Source: Pseudomonas sp. 10-1B
GTDB taxonomy: Bacteria > Pseudomonadota > Gammaproteobacteria > Pseudomonadales > Pseudomonadaceae
DNA length: 64,000 nucleotides
Assembly: GCF_000935045.1 (NCBI RefSeq)
Contig: NZ_JYKS01000005.1
Location: forward strand, 214,261 to 278,260
Direction of reading: 5' to 3'
The notes below the pieces were generated by a model. It was not told the origin of the DNA. It saw nothing but the letters and a program-made list of their open reading frames with translations, and ran no database searches. Position 1 is the first letter of the stretch. Every line of letters begins with the position of its first letter. This document shows, in pieces, positions 16,583-25,096 of this stretch. A program made the translations under genes and the position numbers.

Positions 16583-17194
16583 ATGAGCTACTCGAAACAA
16601 GACACCGGCCTACTGCTGGTCGACCCCTACAACGACTTCCTCAGCGAGGGCGGCAAACTCACCGGGCTGGCTAAGCCGGTGGCCGACCGTCTCGGCACGC
16701 TGGCCAATCTGCGTGCGGTGGTGACTGCCGCGCGCCGGGCTGGCATCCGCGTATTCTATGTGCCGCATCACCGTGCGCGGCCCGATGATTTCCAGGCCTG
16801 GCTGCATCCCAGTCCTTATCAACTGGGTGCGGCACGGGCTCAGGTGTTCGCGCTCGGCAGCTGGGGAGGGGAATGGCACCCTGACTTCAAGCCCCAGGCT
16901 GGGGATGTGCTGGTGCAAGAGCACTGGGGCGGTAGCGGCTTCGCCAATACCGACCTGGACCTGCAGCTCAAACAGCACGGAGTGCGCCAGGTCATCATCA
17001 TTGGCCTGCTGGCCAACACTTGTATAGAGGCTACTTCGCGCTTCGCCGCCGAGTTGGGTTACCACGTGACGCTGGTACGCGATGCCACCGCAGCCTTCTC
17101 CGAGGAAGCGCTACATGCCGCCCATGAAATCAATGGGCCAACCTTTGCGCACGCCATTATCACCACCGCCGAGCTGCTCGGCGAACTGGTTTGA
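16583..17194 (+). CDS. isochorismatase-family protein with altered catalytic lysine
   Basis: A 203-residue protein from ATG 16583 (GGAG seven bases upstream; upstream ATGs at 16538 and 16556 lack a site). It has Asp14 ('LLVDPYNDFL') and Cys147 ('LLANTCIEATSR') of the cysteine-hydrolase triad. Where relatives read V-K-E-H-W, this one reads VQEHWGGSGF, so the usual Lys is Gln112. The fold and the 'GFANTDLDLQLKQHG' segment are kept. Activity may be altered. It lies 12 bases before the catalase gene. Confidence 0.85.
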   Translation: MSYSKQDTGLLLVDPYNDFLSEGGKLTGLAKPVADRLGTLANLRAVVTAARRAGIRVFYVPHHRARPDDFQAWLHPSPYQLGAARAQVFALGSWGGEWHPDFKPQAGDVLVQEHWGGSGFANTDLDLQLKQHGVRQVIIIGLLANTCIEATSRFAAELGYHVTLVRDATAAFSEEALHAAHEINGPTFAHAIITTAELLGELV

Positions 17195-17206
17195 GGAGCA
17201 ACCGTG

Positions 17207-18649
17207 ATGTCCGAGAAAAAACTGACCAACGCCGTCGGCGCCCCCGTCGTCGACAACAACAATACCCAGACCGCCGGCCCGCGCGGCCCAGCCCTGCTGC
17301 AGGACGTGTGGTTCCTGGAGAAGCTTGCCCACTTCGACCGCGAGGTGATCCCCGAGCGGCGCATGCACGCCAAAGGTTCCGGCGCCTACGGTAGCTTCAC
17401 CGTCACCCATGACATCAGCCGCTACACCAAGGCAGCGCTGTTCTCCCAGGTGGGCAAGCAGACCGACATCTTCGTGCGATTTTCCACCGTCGCTGGCGAG
17501 CGCGGCGCGGCGGATGCCGAACGCGATATCCGCGGCTTCGCCGTGAAGTTCTATACCGAACAGGGCAACTGGGATCTGGTGGGCAACAACACCCCGGTGT
17601 TTTTCCTGCGCGACCCGCTGAATTTTCCTGACCTCAACCACGCCGTGAAGCGCGACCCGCGCACCGGTATGCGCAGCGCGCAGAACAATTGGGACTTCTG
17701 GACCAACCTGCCAGAGGCCCTGCACCAGGTCACCATCGTCATGAGCGACCGTGGCGTGCCGGATGGCTACCGGCACATGCATGGCTTTGGCAGCCACACC
17801 TTCAGCTTTATCAACGCCGCCAACGAACGGTACTGGGTGAAATTCACCTGGAAGACCCAGCAGGGCATCCGCAACCTCAGCGATGCCGAGGCCGGCCAGA
17901 TAGTGGCCGCCGACCGCGAGAGTAGCCAACGCGATTTGTACGACAACATTGAGCAGGGCAATTTCCCGCGTTGGACCTTCTATGTCCAGATCATGCCGGA
18001 GAATGAAGCAGGTCAATACCACATCAACCCCTTCGACCTGACCAAGGTGTGGCCGCACAAGGACTACCCGCTGATTGAGGTCGGCGTGCTGGAGCTCAAC
18101 CGCAACCCGGAGAACGTCTTCGCCGAGGTCGAGCAGGCTGCGTTCAATCCGGCCCACGTGGTGCCAGGCATCGGTTTCTCGCCGGACAAGATGCTGCAGG
18201 GGCGGCTGTTCTCCTACGGCGATGCGCAGCGCTATCGGCTCGGCGTCAACCACACGCACATCCCGGTCAATGCGCCGCGCTGCCCGTTCCACAGCTACCA
18301 CCGTGACGGCCAGATGCGCGTCGATGGCAATCAGGGCTCACGCCTCGCCTACCAGCCCAACAGCTACGGCGAGTGGACCGAGCAACCGGAGCACGCGGAA
18401 CCGCCGCTGACCCTGGAAGGCGCTGCCGACCACTGGAATCACCGGGTCGATGATGACTACTACTCGCAGCCCGGCGCGCTTTTCCGGCTGATGTCGCCAG
18501 CGCAGCAGCAGGCGTTGTTCGATAACACGGCGCGAGCAATCAGGGGGGCTAATCAAGAGGTTATCGAGCGGCATATTAGCAATTGCAGCAAAGCTGATCC
18601 GGCTTATGGGGCTGGCGTTGCAGTCGCAGTCGAACGTCTCGGCCGTTGA
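17207..18649 (+). CDS. katA: monofunctional haem catalase (clade 3, small subunit)
   Basis: A 480-residue protein; ATG 17207 is preferred to the GTG three bases before, as GAGGAG lies eight bases upstream. It has the active-site His54 ('[12 protein letters not shown]'), distal Asn segment '[13 protein letters not shown]' and the haem ligand Tyr337 in '[12 protein letters not shown]'. It decomposes hydrogen peroxide. The length fits clade-3 catalases, with no N-terminal signal. It is the last gene of the 13.1-18.65 kb unit. The symbol is by similarity; katA and other names are used for this clade. Confidence 0.92.
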   Translation: MSEKKLTNAVGAPVVDNNNTQTAGPRGPALLQDVWFLEKLAHFDREVIPERRMHAKGSGAYGSFTVTHDISRYTKAALFSQVGKQTDIFVRFSTVAGERGAADAERDIRGFAVKFYTEQGNWDLVGNNTPVFFLRDPLNFPDLNHAVKRDPRTGMRSAQNNWDFWTNLPEALHQVTIVMSDRGVPDGYRHMHGFGSHTFSFINAANERYWVKFTWKTQQGIRNLSDAEAGQIVAADRESSQRDLYDNIEQGNFPRWTFYVQIMPENEAGQYHINPFDLTKVWPHKDYPLIEVGVLELNRNPENVFAEVEQAAFNPAHVVPGIGFSPDKMLQGRLFSYGDAQRYRLGVNHTHIPVNAPRCPFHSYHRDGQMRVDGNQGSRLAYQPNSYGEWTEQPEHAEPPLTLEGAADHWNHRVDDDYYSQPGALFRLMSPAQQQALFDNTARAIRGANQEVIERHISNCSKADPAYGAGVAVAVERLGR

Positions 18650-18801
18650 GGCCGTTACTTTTTTGCAATGCAGCGGTCCGGACAGCCACTCCCGGGCTCG
18701 GGGAACAGTAATACGAGCCATAAGGGTAAACCTCTTTGTCGAATCGGATTAATCGCCAACGACCCGCTAAAACGGCTGGCAGCTGTCGGATTTCGACGGC
18801 C

Positions 18802-18839
18802 CCCCCGTAAAACCCGGCAGAAGGCGGGTTTTACGGGGG
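18802..18839. terminator. strong hairpin downstream of catalase
   Basis: CCCCCGTAAAACCCG (18802-18816) pairs perfectly with CGGGTTTTACGGGGG (18825-18839), with an 8-base loop. It may end the catalase operon. Its layout (stem, then TTCC, then the att copy) loosely resembles the integrase-side ends at 21036 and 34122. The rest of 18650-18876 shows no gene. Confidence 0.6.
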
Positions 18840-18876
18840 TTCCAGAGATTTTGGTAGCCTTCGCTGGAACCTGAAC

Positions 18877-19019
18877 TGGTGCGGAGACAGACGGACGGTT
18901 GTTGGTAGTGAGGGCTCGGTTTTAGTAGGGCTGGAATTTGGTGGATTTTTCGATGTACCTCAAAGGTTATCTATAAAAAAATCAGCTATTTATGGCTTTC
19001 GGTGGAATCGAATCGGGAA
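18877..19019 (+). repeat. attachment-site copy plus distal end of element A
   Basis: TGGTGCGGAGACAG at 18877 resembles the 3' end of tRNA-Thr (TGGTGCCGGAGACAG at 34192). The ~143 bases from here to 19019 match 21103-21243 in direct orientation, with scattered differences ('CGGACGGTTGTTGG', 'GGGCTGGAATTTGGTGGATTT', 'GGAATCGAATCGG'). This marks the far end of a tRNA-targeted element. 19020-19209 contains no recognised gene. Confidence 0.8.
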
Positions 19020-19209
19020 TTTTTGGGCTGTTTAAATTGGTACACAGCGAGAGCAGGAGATTGCATACCGCTTGGCCATTGAGCCCTAACCGCGAAGCCC
19101 TGGGGATGCTGATGGGGCCAAGCAAAATAAATGTAGTGCCCAAGCATGCAAAAAAGCACCACTCAAGCGATGATGAGGCAAAACGCCACCACCCATAAGG
19201 ACATACCTC

Positions 19210-20904
19210 TTGGAAGCCTCTTCAACCATTCGCAACATGCTGGCCAACAACCGCATCGTCGTGCCCACATATCAACGCGCTTATGCCTGGGATACGCCAG
19301 CTGAAGGTTCAACCCGCGTCAGTCAGACAGCGGTATTTCTATCCGACCTGGAAGCCTATCGCAGCAGCAACTCCCGCAGCCCTTATTACTTTGGCCATTT
19401 CCTATTTGAGCAGACACAGGGAGAGTACCGGGTAATTGACGGCCAGCAGCGCCTGACCACGATCACGCTGTTTCTAGCTGCATTGTTCGCATGCCTACAA
19501 GCCAAGCGCGCACTCACCGAAGATGAGCAGGACTGCTACAAAGACATGATCAAGCGGGAAAGTCAGATCCGCTTCAAGACGGTCGGTTACGACAACCAGA
19601 CCTTTGTCGATTATGTGATCAACCAGTCCAGAACCGTCGCCCCTGCTTCGCTGACCACATCTGCCCAGCGGCTCATCAATGCTTTCGACTTCTTCAAAAA
19701 GAAGCTGGGTTCTCAGCCTGAAGCCTTCCTGACCGACATGCTGCGAATCGTGTCCCAGGCATCATGCAGTACACACCCAGTGCGGGACGAGGCTGAAGCC
19801 ATCCAGATGTTCATCTTCCAGAACAACCGCGGCAAGCGCCCATCCAACCTTGAGGTGGTTAAGGCGCAGTTCATGTATGCCATCCATCTTCACAGCGAAG
19901 ATCAAGAAGCGCGGGACAACCTGATCGAAGAGATCCAGAACCGCTTCGAAACCATCTACAAGTCGATCTCGGCAATTGATTACCGCATCAATGAAGACGA
20001 CGTGCTGCAGCACACCTTGCGCGTTCACTTCAATTCGCTGTGGGAAAGCGGTGCGCTGGACCGGATTGAGAAAATGCTTACAGCAGAGTCGCCTCTTGAG
20101 TTTGTGAAAGACTTCACCAGCTCACTGGCCATCAGTTTCGAACATTTAACGGCATTTTTCGGCGCTGACGAGCGAAGCAGTTTTCCGATTCACTCACTGG
20201 TGAGCTTGGGCGGAATCGGGATTGTACTGCCATTTATTCTCAAGGCCTACCGCTTTGGTCTTCCTCTCCCGGACAAGAACCAGCTTTGTGTTGTCTTTGA
20301 AAGCCTGATCATCCGACATCGCCTGATTGGCACTCGTGCGGATATCACATCCCGCATTAATGATACTTACGAGGCATTTACCAGTGACGCACCGGCGATA
20401 GGGCCTATCCTTGAGAACATCGAGCGTCTCAAGACTGTAGGCAGTGGGTGGTGGGCATATTGGAACAATGAAAAACTGGCAGAGGCTCTAGAATGGGGTA
20501 TCAGACACTCCACCGCTAGGCACCTGCTATGGAAATACGAAGTACACCTGGAAGGACAAGGTCAGCGCGGTTATGAGCCGCGGCGTAATGACGACATCAA
20601 GCGTCCAGAACTGGAGCACATCGCCCCAACCACCGAGCCCACAGCTAGTCCTCATGGTTACGGCGCCTACGACGAAACCTTCAAGAGCGAATACCTGAAC
20701 TGCCTCGGCAATTACCTTCTGGTGTCAAAGTCCCACAACTGCGCAGTGGGAAACATTCCATTTTCCGAAAAGTTGGAAACATACCAGCACAACTTCCAAC
20801 AACGGGAAATAGCAAAATTTGTCAGCGCAGGTAGTATTTGGGACCAAAATGCAATCCAGATCCGGCACGATAAAATCGTCGCAACACTGATGGCTGAGCT
20901 TTAA
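19210..20904 (+). CDS. DUF262 and DUF1524 protein, GmrSD-like type IV restriction factor
   Basis: A 564-residue protein. It starts with TTG at 19210, the first start in frame, with AAGGA eight bases upstream. The N-terminal DUF262 domain has 'VPTYQRAYAW' (18-27) and the nucleotidase-like 'VIDGQQRLTT' (75-84). The C-terminal DUF1524 domain has the HNH-type 'LEHIAPTTE' (His470) and 'NCLGNYLLVSKSHN...GNIPFSEK' (from 497). GmrSD enzymes cleave modified phage DNA using NTP; related single-chain DUF262-DUF1524 proteins act in phage defence. It is the only gene between two att copies. Confidence 0.88.
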   Translation: MEASSTIRNMLANNRIVVPTYQRAYAWDTPAEGSTRVSQTAVFLSDLEAYRSSNSRSPYYFGHFLFEQTQGEYRVIDGQQRLTTITLFLAALFACLQAKRALTEDEQDCYKDMIKRESQIRFKTVGYDNQTFVDYVINQSRTVAPASLTTSAQRLINAFDFFKKKLGSQPEAFLTDMLRIVSQASCSTHPVRDEAEAIQMFIFQNNRGKRPSNLEVVKAQFMYAIHLHSEDQEARDNLIEEIQNRFETIYKSISAIDYRINEDDVLQHTLRVHFNSLWESGALDRIEKMLTAESPLEFVKDFTSSLAISFEHLTAFFGADERSSFPIHSLVSLGGIGIVLPFILKAYRFGLPLPDKNQLCVVFESLIIRHRLIGTRADITSRINDTYEAFTSDAPAIGPILENIERLKTVGSGWWAYWNNEKLAEALEWGIRHSTARHLLWKYEVHLEGQGQRGYEPRRNDDIKRPELEHIAPTTEPTASPHGYGAYDETFKSEYLNCLGNYLLVSKSHNCAVGNIPFSEKLETYQHNFQQREIAKFVSAGSIWDQNAIQIRHDKIVATLMAEL

Positions 20905-20918
20905 GTAAACTAAACTCT

Positions 20919-20949
20919 GCCCTCAGTCATAAAAATCATGACTGAGGGC
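20919..20949. terminator. perfect hairpin after the DUF262 gene
   Basis: GCCCTCAGTCAT and ATGACTGAGGGC form a 12-bp perfect stem with a 7-base A-rich loop, 15 bases after the stop codon. No T-tract follows; it may act with Rho or protect the mRNA end. Confidence 0.6.
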
Positions 20950-20959
20950 ATGTCATGGT

Positions 20960-21102
20960 GGAAAGACACCGCCCCCAAACACACCCCTGATTAATGGGGA
21001 TTTTGTTGGTTTCCGACAGAGGCTTATGGAAATGAAAAACCGGCTAGAAGGCCGGTTTAGAGTATTTCCAAAATATTCAGCGGAATGCAGTGGAGTTGGA
21101 TG
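20960..21102 (-). repeat. integrase-side end of element A (integrase itself absent)
   Basis: These ~143 bases match 34048-34191, the stretch between the integrase start and tRNA-Thr, in the same orientation ('ATGGGGATTTTGTTGGTTTCCGACAG', the hairpin 'AAACCGGC..GCCGGTTT', 'CAGCGGAATGCAGTGGAG'). In element B this stretch is the integrase 5' region; here no integrase remains beside it. Confidence 0.8.
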
Positions 21103-21243
21103 TGGTGCGGAGACAGCGGACGGTTGTTGGCCGTGAGGGCCCGGTTTCCGTGGGGCTGGAATTTGGTGGATTTTTTGGTGTGTCTCATAGGATATCTACA
21201 AGCCAATCAGCTACTTATGGCTTTCAGTGGAATCGAATCGGAA
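21103..21243 (+). repeat. attachment-site copy and distal end of element B
   Basis: TGGTGCGGAGACAGCGG starts a ~141-base stretch that is a direct repeat of 18877-19019. It is the junction between elements A and B. 21244-21488 shows no gene; it contains a small hairpin CTGCCCTTCAGGAAGGGCAG near 21321-21340. Confidence 0.8.
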
Positions 21244-21488
21244 CTTGCAGAGGATCCAATGAGAGCTACGCCCACCCGCTTTGAAAGATAGGTGAGGAAC
21301 GACAGAAAACGACCCATTGCTGCCCTTCAGGAAGGGCAGCTAACGGCCAAAAGCGGACGTTTACTTAGGCCCGATTTTGGGTTACCGAGGCATCTACGAA
21401 GCCTGGGACGATTCAGGTTGGTGCTCCACCACTCAAAGCTCCAGCGCTTCCTAGCCGACGGCGGGGAATCCTACAGTGCCTGGCTCGA

Positions 21489-23195
21489 TTACCACAGATC
21501 TTGGAAGCTGGGCCCATCGGACATTGGTGGTTGAGAGGGTCGACCAATTTGAATGGTCACCGGAATCGGAAAATCTACCCCCACCATTGCAACTTCACCC
21601 TGCTTTAGGTTTGGCAGGAATGCAGCCGCTGAACGATCGATCTCCCCACATGCACGCTCGACAACTTCTCTATCTCGATCATTGGTCAGTCGATGCACTA
21701 GAAGAGTGCCCATCTGGCTCAATACACCTTCGGTAATGTCCCTAGGTCGTTGAGTTGCGAGGCAGATGTTCAATCCGTACTTACGGCCCTCTTTGGCAAT
21801 CAGTTCAAATGCATCGAGATTCTGAAGGTCGTCCTCGTTACCGAGGGTCTTGCCGAGGAAGTTATGAGCTTCATCGAGAATCACTACCAATGGGCTCCGG
21901 CGGAACGCTTCACTTCTGGCACGTTGCAGGAGCAGTCGTCCTATTGCATTGGCAATTACTTCCCGTGCATTAAATTCATAACCGATGGAGCTCAGGCAAA
22001 TCCTGAACAGACGTTTATCACCCTCCAAGAAAGCATCAAGGTTATCAACAAGACTCGGTAGGTCGACTGCAGGGCTGAAAACGCAGCTGAGTGAGCGGGA
22101 GCTCATCACACTCATAATCCGGGTCATGAGCGAGGAACAGTACGAAAGCTCATTGCTCGCGCCCCCCCAGCGATCCATTTTATCTGCGCCGGCATCCGGA
22201 TAGCAGCATTCTTGGACAACCTGCTGAACGAGGTGCCTAGGCTCGAATGGTTGGCTGGGGTTACCGACCAAGCTAGCGTTGTTGTCGCGTCTCATCGCTT
22301 CTCGGTAGGTGTTCTTAGATTGGCTGACCTTGCGCACAATTCCCCTAGGGAACAGATCTGGTGCAAGTGCCGCTAGCCGTAAACTTTTAATCGCTTCCCT
22401 AAGCTTTGGCCCTTGGGTCTTTCCTGAAGGCTGGAACAAGGCAATAAAGTCGGTTTCCGCAAAACTTGTGGGAGGGATGGCGACTTCAATCGACTCTGCG
22501 CTTCGATGTATAGGTTCACCTAGGTGGCAATGAACGGTGTCGGCCCCGTTCAGCGATCGATACTCTCCAGTAGCATCGATCAATACGAGCTTGCATGAGA
22601 ATTTTCGGCATTCTTGAATCAACTTGGATGTTGTCCAGCTCTTGCCGCCACCTGTCGAGCCCAAAACTGCGCAGTGTCGGCCGAATAGCTTCTCTGGGGT
22701 GACCGCGATTGGGAACCCGTTATCACCCGCAACATGTCCTAGATCCAGAGTGACGCGTGGCACTTCTGCGTCTACTCCTGCAGAAGTCAACACCGGGATT
22801 TGGGATATGAACTCACCAGGAGCGGAGTAGACTCGATCACCTAGCCGAGGATAAGAGCTGACTCCGGCTGTGATCTTAAGGGTGTGAGGGTTTACCGAAC
22901 CCAATAGGCGAATGAACCCAATAGCGTCGATCTGACGAATCCCTGCAAAATCTTGAGAGATTTCAGTGCGATCGCGGTCGGGAAGATTGACCTCCGTGAT
23001 ACGCCCCAGCAGTACTGTCTGCTGGCCCTCGATCAAGACAAGTTCGCCTACTTCACCCTTGCCATAGCGATTTTTTCCTAGATAGTGCCCGCTTACCTCG
23101 CCCGCATGGGCAAGGTTTGTTTTGATGAGTTGAGCACTGACACTAGATACCACCCCTATTTTCAGGGTGCTGGCCAATATTCCGTCCAGTGCCAT
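21489..23195 (-). CDS. HerA-like ATPase of a SIR2-HerA defence pair
   Basis: A 568-residue protein. Residues ~1-110 form the HerA barrel-like N-domain ('EVSGHYLGKNRYGKGEVGELVLIEG'). The ATPase has Walker A GSTGGGKS (179-186), Walker B 'VVILDEAHNF' (437-446) and the sensor/Arg region 'ATQRPRDI' (480-487). HerA proteins form hexameric DNA translocases. The gene starts three bases after the SIR2 stop, whose last codons supply its GGGAGGGG ribosome site, so the two are co-translated. Length and motifs are complete. Confidence 0.92.
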   Translation of the reverse strand: MALDGILASTLKIGVVSSVSAQLIKTNLAHAGEVSGHYLGKNRYGKGEVGELVLIEGQQTVLLGRITEVNLPDRDRTEISQDFAGIRQIDAIGFIRLLGSVNPHTLKITAGVSSYPRLGDRVYSAPGEFISQIPVLTSAGVDAEVPRVTLDLGHVAGDNGFPIAVTPEKLFGRHCAVLGSTGGGKSWTTSKLIQECRKFSCKLVLIDATGEYRSLNGADTVHCHLGEPIHRSAESIEVAIPPTSFAETDFIALFQPSGKTQGPKLREAIKSLRLAALAPDLFPRGIVRKVSQSKNTYREAMRRDNNASLVGNPSQPFEPRHLVQQVVQECCYPDAGADKMDRWGGASNELSYCSSLMTRIMSVMSSRSLSCVFSPAVDLPSLVDNLDAFLEGDKRLFRICLSSIGYEFNAREVIANAIGRLLLQRARSEAFRRSPLVVILDEAHNFLGKTLGNEDDLQNLDAFELIAKEGRKYGLNICLATQRPRDITEGVLSQMGTLLVHRLTNDRDREVVERACGEIDRSAAAFLPNLKQGEVAMVGVDFPIPVTIQIGRPSQPPMSDGPSFQDLW

Positions 23196-23198
23196 CGA

Positions 23199-24437
23199 TT
23201 AGGCCCCTCCCTTTACACGTCTCACGGCGTTTGCTAACTGCTCTGCAGGCGAAGCGGTACGCAGATGTGGGATGTGGCTGACCATGTCACCGAATGAGCC
23301 GCTGACGAAATGGATATCGAAGCCTTCCATCGCAAGGTCATGGAATTTTCCCCAATAGGGGCTTGAACCATGTTGGCCGCGATTGTGTAGGTGAGTGATG
23401 CCCTGAAAATCACAGAGGATGAGTTTGAGGCTTGGGTTGGACTGAATCGCAGAGTAGATGGGCTCGGAGAGGTGATCATCGTTGAAGCCGAAACCCGCAA
23501 TAATTAAGCAGCTATTGGGCTGTCGCAAAAACTCCAAAAACCTTGATAGGAGCTCAAGGTGTGGCTGTAGGAATGCTTGCTGATATTTTCCCTTTGCCGG
23601 ATAGATCAAACAGGCATTCTCTGGGGCGGGAGCAGCATGCTCGTAAATCTCTGTACCTTCACGACTCCAGCTTACGGAGCCATGAAGCTTCAGGAGGTGG
23701 TAAATACCCTCTGTAAATTCGTGGCTGTCCGCCTCCCGTCGCACGATGTCATAGGTGAAGTGCTTTCCATCGAATCTGCGCTTTCGGGTGTACGAGAAGC
23801 CATCAATGGTAACCATCCCTAGATCAGACGCAGCGGTTTCAAAGCACATGTCGTAGTTCGTAGTGAATACCCTTAGTCGAGGATCTCTAACCCTGCGCCT
23901 CGCCAACTTCTGCAACAGATTCCTGTACGCTGAGATGTCGGAATTATCGCTGTTCATAAACTCCGAGCAGGCGTGAAGAATCAAGGCTTTCACATCGTTA
24001 ACAAATGCGCTGACTCCCGCGTCGCTGTTGAACGCCAAGTAGGCGTCGCACTGGGACAAAAAGTGCTCGATGTTTGGGTTGTTTCTCTCAAGATAACGGA
24101 CGGTATCTGCGACTTGTGCAGCGCGTTCGGAGAGCCTGTTTTGCTCCTCTGGGCACATCGCTCGTTGCCATAACTCCCACATGCTCGGGCCGCCGACGGC
24201 GCCAAGCGAAGTACCGCTTCCCGCAAAGAATCCTAGGTTCGGGATTTGAAGTGCGGACGCAAACATGGCCGAAAGCGCGGCTTTATTGGCGCGCACTTGT
24301 TCATCATCAGCTTCATCTGTTGACTTCAGTGCCGTGAAGGCCTCCTCAGTCAACGGCAGCCACTCGGCGGCACCTGGCGAGAGGTAAGCCTGTTGCCCCT
24401 TAAGTTTGTCGTTGAGTGGGACTACTTCGTCTGTCAT
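23199..24437 (-). CDS. SIR2-domain NADase effector of a SIR2-HerA defence pair
   Basis: A 412-residue protein with AAGGA eight bases before its ATG. SIR2 motifs: nucleotide-binding GSGTS (73-77), 'TTNYD' (192-196) and 'LLKLHGSVSW' with catalytic His252, then 'GFGFNDDHL' (315-323). In the known SIR2-HerA (Nezha) systems the SIR2 protein degrades NAD+ on phage infection in complex with HerA. Gene order (sir2 then herA) and tight spacing match that system. It is the first gene of the unit, with its promoter in 24438-24846. Confidence 0.92.
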   Translation of the reverse strand: MTDEVVPLNDKLKGQQAYLSPGAAEWLPLTEEAFTALKSTDEADDEQVRANKAALSAMFASALQIPNLGFFAGSGTSLGAVGGPSMWELWQRAMCPEEQNRLSERAAQVADTVRYLERNNPNIEHFLSQCDAYLAFNSDAGVSAFVNDVKALILHACSEFMNSDNSDISAYRNLLQKLARRRVRDPRLRVFTTNYDMCFETAASDLGMVTIDGFSYTRKRRFDGKHFTYDIVRREADSHEFTEGIYHLLKLHGSVSWSREGTEIYEHAAPAPENACLIYPAKGKYQQAFLQPHLELLSRFLEFLRQPNSCLIIAGFGFNDDHLSEPIYSAIQSNPSLKLILCDFQGITHLHNRGQHGSSPYWGKFHDLAMEGFDIHFVSGSFGDMVSHIPHLRTASPAEQLANAVRRVKGGA

Positions 24438-24846
24438 GACACGATCCTTTGTCTATGGCTAACCGCATCTATCCGAGTCGAGCGATAAGCCGAAGGGGCT
24501 GAAGATGGGGACGCTGTATGGGAAGAATTGATGGGCGTCATAGTGCCATGATGCAATCACTCGAGGAAGCTGCGTTGCATGGCATGCACCGAGCGCTGAG
24601 GTGGCGGAATTGGGGAGCCAGACAGGTGCGATCTCTACGGTCTCTAGCTTCGTCACAGTGCCCATCAGCATACTTCCGCCGGTAGCTCTAGTCAGGCAAT
24701 ACAGCCCGCTGCGCGGGACCGTGCAGAAAGTGCCAGTACCGCGCAGACGGTCGCCGGTGTCGCCTAACATCTGCTGTGAGTGTGCAAGGTGTTGGTGCTG
24801 GTCAAATCGCCCCAAATTTCGTAGACAGTAATCTAGGTTGGATCAC
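24438..24846. other. 409-base stretch without recognised gene
   Basis: It holds the promoter region of the sir2-herA unit. A 118-codon minus-strand frame exists (24459-24815), but its composition and lack of any motif argue against coding. Confidence 0.5.
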
Positions 24847-24903
24847 AAAAGGGGACGGACTTATTTTTCAGCAGAAGCTTCAAAAATAAATCCGTCCCCT
24901 TTT
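24847..24903. repeat. 22-bp inverted repeat (REP-like palindrome)
   Basis: AAAAGGGGACGGACTTATTTTT (split here as AAAAGGGGACGGA and TTATTTTT) at 24847-24868 pairs with its complement at 24882-24903, 21 of 22 positions, with a 13-base loop. Palindromes of this kind (GGGGACGGATTTATTT) recur beside transposase genes in many gammaproteobacteria. It abuts the IS5 fragment. Confidence 0.7.
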
Positions 24904-25096
24904 GATGCGCCAGTTTGCTCGACTGACGCTCAGCGCGCCGATTCCCGAAGACACGACGATCATGAATTTCCGGCACCTGCTGGAGAAGCATCAGCTCGCG
25001 GCAGGGATTCTGGAAACCATCAACAACTACCTGCAAGACAAAGGCCTGTCGTTGCGCCAGGGCACGATTGTCGAAGCCACCATCATCCACCAGCCC
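24904..25096 (+). mobile_element. internal fragment of an IS5-family transposase
   Basis: About 64 codons read as the N-terminal third of IS5-type transposases: 'MRQFARLTLSAPIPEDTT', 'NFRHLLEKHQLAAGILETIN', 'LSLRQGTIVEATIIH'. The start of the transposase, the DDE catalytic part and both insertion-sequence ends are absent. Similarity stops at the end of the minus-strand membrane-protein gene. It is a decayed remnant. Confidence 0.8.

Noticed and set aside
24459..24815. 118-codon frame upstream of sir2 on the minus strand
   Set aside because: No ribosome site or motif, and odd composition; it lies in the promoter region.
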